Shown in pieces: positions 58,739 through 64,000 of a stretch of DNA of 64,000 nucleotides. Source of the DNA: Streptomyces chumphonensis (lineage in GTDB: Bacteria; Actinomycetota; Actinomycetes; Streptomycetales; Streptomycetaceae); the NCBI RefSeq assembly GCF_014779715.1, contig NZ_JACXYU010000019.1:37342-101341 (forward strand). The letters are read 5' to 3'. The position numbers and the translations under genes are program-made. The stretch's first letter is position 1; every line of letters starts with the position of its first letter. The notes beneath the pieces are model-generated. The model ran no database searches. It was not told where the DNA came from and saw only the letters and a program-made list of their open reading frames with translations.

Positions 58739-60279
58739 CGACGCCCCACACCGTCGCGCCGCGCCGCACGTACACCATCGGGCGCGCCCGACCGAACGCC
58801 CTGATCGGCAAGGACCGGGAATCGGGCGAGATCGCGCTCATCGTCGTCGGCGCGTTCCTCGGGATGATGAGCGGCTTGCTCGTCCCACTGCTGTCCCTGC
58901 GCATCGTGCTGCTCGCCGGCTTCCCCATGCTCGCCCTGGCCGCCGTCTACGTCCCGTACCGGGGCCGGACGTTCTTCCGCTGGGTCGAGATCGACCGCTC
59001 CTACCGTCGGCTGCTGCGCCGGGGCGGGACGTACCGGTCCGCCGCGCCGGAAGCCGGCATCCGCATGGACGGGACCGAGACGGAGATCGGCTCGCCGCCC
59101 GGCGTCGGCCGCATCACCTGGCTCGCGGCCCCGTTCGGCCCCGACGAGATCGCCGTGCTGCTGCACGCCGACCGCCGCACGGTCACCGCGGCCATCGAGA
59201 TCGAGGGGCCGGGCGTCGGGCTGCGGGACAGCGAGGACCAGGAGGCCCTCGTCGACCGCTTCGGCACCCTGCTCAAGCACGTGGCCAACGGCGACGGGTA
59301 CGTGACACGTCTGCAGATGCTGGCCCGCACCCTGCCCGCCGACCCGGACGCCCACGCCAAGGACGTGGCCCAGCGCGGGGACGACCGGTCCCCGCACTGG
59401 CTGCGGTCCTCCTACGACCACCTGCAGTCCATGGTCTCGACCTCCAGCGAACAGCATCGGGCCTACCTGGTGGCGTGCATGCACCACGGACGGGAACTGG
59501 CCGCCGAGGCCGTGACCATCGCCAAGGCCAACCGTTCCGGAGGGCGGAGACTGTCACGCGACGAGGGCCTGGCCATCGTCATGACGCGTGAGCTGACCGA
59601 CATCTGCGCCCGGCTCGCCGAGGCCGACATCCGGGTCCGACAGCCCCTCGGGCAGGCCCGCCTCGCCTCGCTCATCCACGCCTCCTACGACCCCGACCAC
59701 CCGATCGACCACATCCAGGCCATGACGCGGCGCAACGCCTGGCCCGCCGAGCTCGACGCGACGGAGCCGGGGTACCTCCAGGCCAAGACACGCGAGTCGG
59801 CGACGCGCGAGCCGTGGTGCCACGCGACGGCCTGGGTGAAGGAGTGGCCGATGACGCCGGTCGGCGTCAACTTCCTCGCTCCGCTGCTGGTGCACACCCC
59901 GGACGTCATCCGTACCGTCGCCGTCTGCATGGACCTGGAGCCGACCGAGCTCGCCATCGAACGCATGCTGACCGAGAAGACGAACGACTCGGCCGAGGCG
60001 AGTCGCCAGGCCAAGATGAACCGCACAGTGGACCCGCGGGACATCGCCGCCCACGGCCGCGTCGACCAGCGCGGGGAGGACCTGGCCAGCGGGGCCGCCG
60101 GGGTCAACCTCGTCGGGTACATCACCGTCTCCTCCCGTTCACCGGAGTCGCTCGCCCGCGACAAGCGGACCATCCGCGCCGCTGCGGGCAAGAGCTACCT
60201 GAAACTGGAGTGGTGCGACCGCGAGCACCACCGGGCCTTCGTCAACACCCTGCCCTTCGCCACCGGGATCCGCCGATGA
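58735..60279 (+). CDS. SCO6880-like membrane-associated T4SS component
   Basis: A 514-aa protein starting GTG, overlapping the previous stop. Two membrane segments near the N-terminus (EIALIVVGAFLGMMSGLLVP; IVLLAGFPMLALAAVYVPYR) followed by a PrgI-like RTFFRWVEIDR and a large soluble domain with alternating strands like the N-part of VirB4. Known in actinobacteria as the SCO6880 family, always next to a VirB4-like ATPase. It probably joins that ATPase to the membrane channel. There is no P-loop in this protein. Confidence 0.85.
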   Translation: MTTPHTVAPRRTYTIGRARPNALIGKDRESGEIALIVVGAFLGMMSGLLVPLLSLRIVLLAGFPMLALAAVYVPYRGRTFFRWVEIDRSYRRLLRRGGTYRSAAPEAGIRMDGTETEIGSPPGVGRITWLAAPFGPDEIAVLLHADRRTVTAAIEIEGPGVGLRDSEDQEALVDRFGTLLKHVANGDGYVTRLQMLARTLPADPDAHAKDVAQRGDDRSPHWLRSSYDHLQSMVSTSSEQHRAYLVACMHHGRELAAEAVTIAKANRSGGRRLSRDEGLAIVMTRELTDICARLAEADIRVRQPLGQARLASLIHASYDPDHPIDHIQAMTRRNAWPAELDATEPGYLQAKTRESATREPWCHATAWVKEWPMTPVGVNFLAPLLVHTPDVIRTVAVCMDLEPTELAIERMLTEKTNDSAEASRQAKMNRTVDPRDIAAHGRVDQRGEDLASGAAGVNLVGYITVSSRSPESLARDKRTIRAAAGKSYLKLEWCDREHHRAFVNTLPFATGIRR

Positions 60280-60405
60280 GGAGGCTGTGCCCACGGCTCA
60301 CCGACGCCCTGCCACCGCCCCACGTTCCCACGTCGGCGGGCAGGCCCCTGCCGGCTCCCGGCGCCGTGACGACCGTCAGAGAAGTGATGAGGAGGCGCAG
60401 CCCCC

Positions 60406-61851
60406 ATGGCCGCGTTTGACCTGCTCTCGACCGTGACCGACGCCTTCACCAGCTTCCTCTTCGGCAGAACGGAGACGACGCGACTGCCCGTCCGCACCTC
60501 GACGGGTCAGGCGCAGGCCGTCTACCTCCCCACCGCCGCACCCGGTCTGGGCGACTCGGGCGTCATCATCGGCCGTGAGGTGTACAGCGGGAAGGGCTAC
60601 ATCTACGACCCGTTCCAGCTCTACGGCCAGCAGCTCCCGGCGCCGCACTGGCTGGTGCTGGGCGAGTCCGGCAACGGCAAGTCGGCGCTGGAGAAGACGT
60701 ACGTCCTGCGGCAGCTGCGTTTCCGGGACCGCCAGGTCGTGGTGCTCGACGCCCAGGGCGAGGACGGCGTCGGCGAGTGGAACCTCATCGCGGAGGAGCT
60801 CGGCATCACGCCCGTCCGCCTCGACCCGACGGCCGCTCTCGACCAGGGCATCCGCCTGAACCCACTGGATCCGGCCATCACGACGACGGGCCAGCTCGCC
60901 CTGCTGCGCACCATCATCGAAGTGGCGCTGGGCCACGGGCTCGACGAGCGGGCCGGCTTCGCGCTCAAGGTGGCGCACTCCTACGTCAACGCCACCGTCG
61001 CCGACCGGCAGCCCGTGCTGAACGACATCGTCGAGCAGCTCCGCCACCCGGAGCCCGAGTCGGCGCACGCGATGAACGTCGCGCTGGAGGACGTCAGGGC
61101 CTGGGGCCTGGACGTCGCCCTCGTTCTGGACCGCCTCGTGGACGGCGACCTGCGCGGCATGTTCGACGGTCCCACGACCGTCGGCATCGATCTCGACGCG
61201 CCGCTGACGGTCTTCGACCTGTCCCACATCGACCGCAACTCGATCGCCATGCCGATCCTCATGGCCATCGTCGGCGTCTGGCTCGAGCACACGTGGATCA
61301 GGCCCGACCGCAAGAAGCGCATCTTCCTGGTGGAGGAGGCGTGGCACATCATCAACAGCCCCTTCGTCGCCCAGTTGTTCCAGCGACTGCTGAAGTTCGG
61401 ACGTCGGCTCGGCCTGTCGTTCGTGGCCGTCGTCCACCACCTGTCGGACGTCGTGGACGGTGCCGCGGCCCGAGAGGCGGCGGCGATCCTGAAGATGGCC
61501 TCGACGCGGACCGTCTACGCGCAGAAGGCCGACGAGGCCCGTGCCACCGGCCAGGTGCTCGGTCTGCCACGCTGGGCTGTGGAGATCATCCCCACCCTGT
61601 CCCCGGGCATCGCGGTGTGGGACGTCAACGGCAACGTCCAGGTCGTCAAGCACCTCATCACCGAAGCCGAACGCCCCCTCGTCTTCACCGACCGCGCGAT
61701 GACCGAAGCGTCCGCCCGGGACGAGGAGGACGGGGAGCCCGGTTCCGGCCAGGGAGGCATGGGCGACCTCGACCACGCGTTGGAGCAGGAGGCGGAATCA
61801 CGGGCGAGCCGCTTCGACCGGCTCAGCCGGGTGGACGGGACGGTGGCCTGA
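60406..61851 (+). CDS. VirB4/TraC-like ATPase
   Basis: A 481-aa AAA+-type ATPase. Walker A GESGNGKS (residues 86-93), then VVVLDAQGED, and a Walker B-like IFLVEEAWHI (306-315) in which the usual Asp of DEAW is Glu. A later VAVVHHLSDV and RTVYAQKADEARATGQVLGL complete the family C-domain. VirB4 ATPases power pilus or channel assembly in type IV secretion. Length is that of the C-terminal half of classical VirB4, the N-half function being supplied by the SCO6880-like protein before it. RBS AGGAGG 7-10 nt before the ATG. Confidence 0.88.
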   Translation: MAAFDLLSTVTDAFTSFLFGRTETTRLPVRTSTGQAQAVYLPTAAPGLGDSGVIIGREVYSGKGYIYDPFQLYGQQLPAPHWLVLGESGNGKSALEKTYVLRQLRFRDRQVVVLDAQGEDGVGEWNLIAEELGITPVRLDPTAALDQGIRLNPLDPAITTTGQLALLRTIIEVALGHGLDERAGFALKVAHSYVNATVADRQPVLNDIVEQLRHPEPESAHAMNVALEDVRAWGLDVALVLDRLVDGDLRGMFDGPTTVGIDLDAPLTVFDLSHIDRNSIAMPILMAIVGVWLEHTWIRPDRKKRIFLVEEAWHIINSPFVAQLFQRLLKFGRRLGLSFVAVVHHLSDVVDGAAAREAAAILKMASTRTVYAQKADEARATGQVLGLPRWAVEIIPTLSPGIAVWDVNGNVQVVKHLITEAERPLVFTDRAMTEASARDEEDGEPGSGQGGMGDLDHALEQEAESRASRFDRLSRVDGTVA

Positions 61852-61852
61852 G

Positions 61853-63376
61853 GTGCCCGAACACGTCGGCCCGGTCGAACCGACCGGGCCGGGCCGCAAG
61901 CCCGGCGGTGGTGTTCCGGATGGTCTGTTGGTCGGCCTGCTCGGGCTGCTGCTGTCCGTCACCGTCCTGGCCTGGACTGCGCTCGGGCTGGCCGGACTGC
62001 TGACACACGGGGCCTGGCCGCAGGGCGTCTCCTTCCCCCGGACCCCCCTGGCCCTGCGTGCCCTGGTCACCGACCCGGCGAACCTGGCCGCCGCCTGGCC
62101 CGAGGCCGACCCGGTGACGTTGCCCGGGCCCGGCCTCTTCTGGGGTCTGCTGATCGGCGAGCTCATGGTCCTGTGCGTCCTGGCGCTCGCCGCGTCCATG
62201 TCCCTGGCCCGCCGCAGGGCGCGACGTCGTGTCGGGCAGCTCGCGCGCGACGCGGCGGGAGACGACCCGGGGGCTACCGAGCACTCCTCGCGGACACGTC
62301 GGCTCGATGGAACGTCCGCCGGTCTCCCGCCGGCAAAGGAGTCGCCCCTCCGATCGGGAGTCGCCCACCAGCGCGAAAGGCCCGCCCGGTCCACGGAGGG
62401 CACCGTCCCCTCCGTTCCGGGGCCACAAGGCCCGGGGACACCCTCCGCGATACTTCTGCGCGGCAACGCCGATCCTGCCGAGGCCATCTCCGCAGCCGAG
62501 GGTCCGGTCGTCGTGGTGACGGCGGACCCGCTCCTGTGGGCCGACACGGTCGCCGCCCGGGGCAAACTCGGTCCGGCCTTCGTCTACGACCCGAACCAGG
62601 TCACGGACGCCCCCGTCCGGTTGCGCTGGGCGCCCCAAGAGGGCTGCGCCGACCCGGCCGTCGCCCGTCGGCGGGCCGCCGCCCTTCTCGCTCCGGTACG
62701 GAGCCCGGCCTCGGGTGATGTGGCCGTCCACGAGGCCGCCGAAACGCTGCTGCGCTGTTGCCTGCACGCCGCCGACATCTCGGGCAAGCCCTTCAAGTCG
62801 GTGCACCGCTGGGCCACGGGCACGTCGACCGCGGACGCTGTCCGCGTGCTGCGTCGGCACGCGGACGCGGCTTCGGGTGCCGCGGGAGAACTCGAGGCCA
62901 CCCTGACCGGCCATGCGGAACGGCGTGACATGGCCTCCGCGCTGATCGACCGAGCCCTGGCAGCGCTGCGTCAGGTACACGTGCGGAACACCTGCGCCGG
63001 TGCGCGCAACGATTCCGTCGCGCTGGAATCCTTCGGCGCGGAAATGGGCACGCTCTACATCGTGGGTGCGGAGGTCGAGGCCCCTCGTCGCGATGCCGGG
63101 GTCGTACCGCTCGTCACGGCGCTCACCTCCAGCGTGGTCGAGCACGGCCGGCGCATGGCCGCACGGTCATCCTCCGGTCGGCTCGACCCACCAATGACGG
63201 TTGTTCTGGACAACCCGGCGGCCGTCGCGCCACTCGCAGACCTCCCGGCGCTGCTGACCGAAGGCGAGGAGCTGGGCATCCACACCCTGGCGTATGTACG
63301 CTCCACCGCCCAGGCCCGTACCTCGTGGCCGCATCTCGCGCAGAGCCACCTGGCTCGTGCCGACGCGACATCCTGA
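61853..63376 (+). CDS. VirD4/TraG-like coupling protein homologue lacking a P-loop
   Basis: A 507-aa protein from GTG 61853, 1 nt after the ATPase stop. Two N-terminal membrane segments (LLVGLLGLLLSVTVLAWTAL, 25-44; GLLIGELMVLCVLALAASMS, about 98-117) as in VirD4. A central strand VVVVTADPLLWADTVAARGK and VYDPN match the TraG motif after the P-loop, and a C-terminal PMTVVLDNPAAVAPLADLPA corresponds to Walker B. But no GxxxxGK[ST] sequence is present; where the P-loop should be there is LLRGNADPAEA. It thus resembles a coupling protein that cannot bind ATP normally. It ends 21 bp from a convergent gene. Confidence 0.75.
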   Translation: MPEHVGPVEPTGPGRKPGGGVPDGLLVGLLGLLLSVTVLAWTALGLAGLLTHGAWPQGVSFPRTPLALRALVTDPANLAAAWPEADPVTLPGPGLFWGLLIGELMVLCVLALAASMSLARRRARRRVGQLARDAAGDDPGATEHSSRTRRLDGTSAGLPPAKESPLRSGVAHQRERPARSTEGTVPSVPGPQGPGTPSAILLRGNADPAEAISAAEGPVVVVTADPLLWADTVAARGKLGPAFVYDPNQVTDAPVRLRWAPQEGCADPAVARRRAAALLAPVRSPASGDVAVHEAAETLLRCCLHAADISGKPFKSVHRWATGTSTADAVRVLRRHADAASGAAGELEATLTGHAERRDMASALIDRALAALRQVHVRNTCAGARNDSVALESFGAEMGTLYIVGAEVEAPRRDAGVVPLVTALTSSVVEHGRRMAARSSSGRLDPPMTVVLDNPAAVAPLADLPALLTEGEELGIHTLAYVRSTAQARTSWPHLAQSHLARADATS

Positions 63377-63397
63377 CCGCCGCGACAGCGAGCTTCG

Positions 63398-63832
63398 TCA
63401 GAAGAGCGGGTCCCCGGGAAGGTCAACGGCCTGCCGAATCCAGCTCCCCAGCAGTTCATCGTCGAGCACATCGTCCTCGTGAACATCGAGATACCGCACG
63501 TGTGCGTGCTTGGACACGCCCGGCGGAAGAGGATCGAGGGAGGAACCGTTCAGCCAGGTGACCTTCACGTACCGAGCGAAGCAGTGGAAGCTCAGGAACC
63601 ATCCGTTGCCCTCGACGCCGTAGAACGGCGAGTTCCAGCGCACGGCTCTGCGCACATCGGGCACCGTGCGCACGACGAGGGTGTCCAGGTGTCTTCCCAC
63701 ATCACGCTTCCAGCCCGGCATCGCGTCAAGGTAGGCCCGCACGACCGCAGGACCGTCGCCCTTCGGGATCTGGGGGTTGCCGCCGGCCAGCAGCCGCGGC
63801 TCGTGAGGGGGCCGTTGCACCATGCTCCCCAC
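63398..63832 (-). CDS. DUF1801 family protein
   Basis: A 144-aa protein with the DUF1801 core: VVRAYLDAMPGWKRDVGRHL, then VRRAVRWNSPFYGVEGNGWF and FHCFARYVKVTWLNG. The family has a small alpha/beta fold found widely in bacteria, with no firm function. Starts at ATG 63832 or ATG 63823. It lies alone at the right edge of the cluster. Confidence 0.88.
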   Translation of the reverse strand: MGSMVQRPPHEPRLLAGGNPQIPKGDGPAVVRAYLDAMPGWKRDVGRHLDTLVVRTVPDVRRAVRWNSPFYGVEGNGWFLSFHCFARYVKVTWLNGSSLDPLPPGVSKHAHVRYLDVHEDDVLDDELLGSWIRQAVDLPGDPLF

Positions 63833-63960
63833 GATAACGACCCGGGGGAGCCGGCACCTGCTGCTGCGAGCTCACCCCGCGCGTCGCTCGGGCGGTCGAA
63901 CAGCGGTCGTCGACTCACGCTCGGCGTCCGGAAAACCTGCCACACGCGTAACGCGGAAAA

Positions 63961-63987
63961 GCCCCGTTGGACCAGGTCCAACGGGGC
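63961..63987 (-). terminator. Strong intrinsic terminator at the window edge
   Basis: GCCCCGTTGGACC (63961-63973) and GGTCCAACGGGGC (63975-63987) are perfect arms. On the minus strand the hairpin is followed by TTTTCC, so it most likely ends a minus-strand gene lying right of the window. No gene is visible between 63833 and 64000. Confidence 0.75.
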
Positions 63988-64000
63988 TTCCCCACACAAT

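Overview
The window is very GC-rich actinobacterial DNA, almost certainly a Streptomyces chromosome. Supporting features are the GC-biased third codon positions (which create long antisense shadow ORFs), a single TTA codon in a biosynthetic gene, a PhoP-type PHO box before pstS, a CsoR gene, a DUF2516 gene, a large LuxR (LAL) regulator and a chromosomal type IV secretion-like gene set. It divides into a specialised-metabolite cluster (1 to about 36.5 kb), a short accessory/transport segment (36.5 to 40.7 kb), and housekeeping chromosome (40.7 to 64 kb).

Region A (1-19.2 kb): a nonribosomal peptide synthetase (NRPS) operon cut by the left edge. It holds the last carrier domain of an upstream protein, a stand-alone LanB-like dehydratase homologue of 782 aa, a two-module NRPS (C-A-PCP-C-A-PCP), a second two-module NRPS ending in a thioesterase, a cytochrome P450 overlapping it by 4 bp, and an MFS exporter. 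One adenylation pocket reads clearly as Thr, two have acidic pockets that suggest basic residues, and one is hydrophobic and unassigned. No epimerisation domains are present.

Region B (19.2-27.2 kb): a LAL-type LuxR regulator and a LanM-like protein on the minus strand with a small peptide gene between them, then two overlapping small LuxR regulators on the plus strand. The LanM-like protein keeps every dehydratase residue I can align but has lost the Cys, Cys and His zinc ligands of its cyclase half. The neighbouring peptide has one Cys only, outside its Ser/Thr-rich tail. Dehydration without lanthionine formation is the simplest hypothesis.

Region C (27.2-36.5 kb): a lipid-starter cassette of two hot-dog dehydratases, a P450, a Sfp-type phosphopantetheinyl transferase with a TTA codon, a fatty acyl-AMP ligase, two acyl-ACP-desaturase-like diiron proteins, a hot-dog thioesterase, an ACP and a cyclopropane-synthase-like methyltransferase. 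It ends at a strong terminator. An imine-reductase-like enzyme and a divergent HxlR regulator follow. The likely product is a lipopeptide whose acyl chain is activated on the ACP, desaturated and methylated or cyclopropanated, then passed to the NRPS.

Region D (36.5-40.7 kb): a ribbon-helix-helix protein with an apparently leaderless promoter, a DUF4097 protein, a DrrAB-like ABC exporter, a truncated Abi-like pseudogene and a candidate small RNA.

Region E (40.7-64 kb): an XRE regulator, an HBHA-like protein, a DUF2516 protein, a PP2C phosphatase, two NlpC/P60 proteins, pstSCAB behind a PHO box, PiT and DUF47, csoR, a lipoprotein, a PAP2 phosphatase, and a T4SS-like cluster (pilin-like, TcpC-like, TrbL/VirB6-like, SCO6880-like, VirB4-like, and a VirD4-like protein lacking a P-loop). 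From memory, this order resembles the S. coelicolor pst region and its SCO4126-4131 neighbours.
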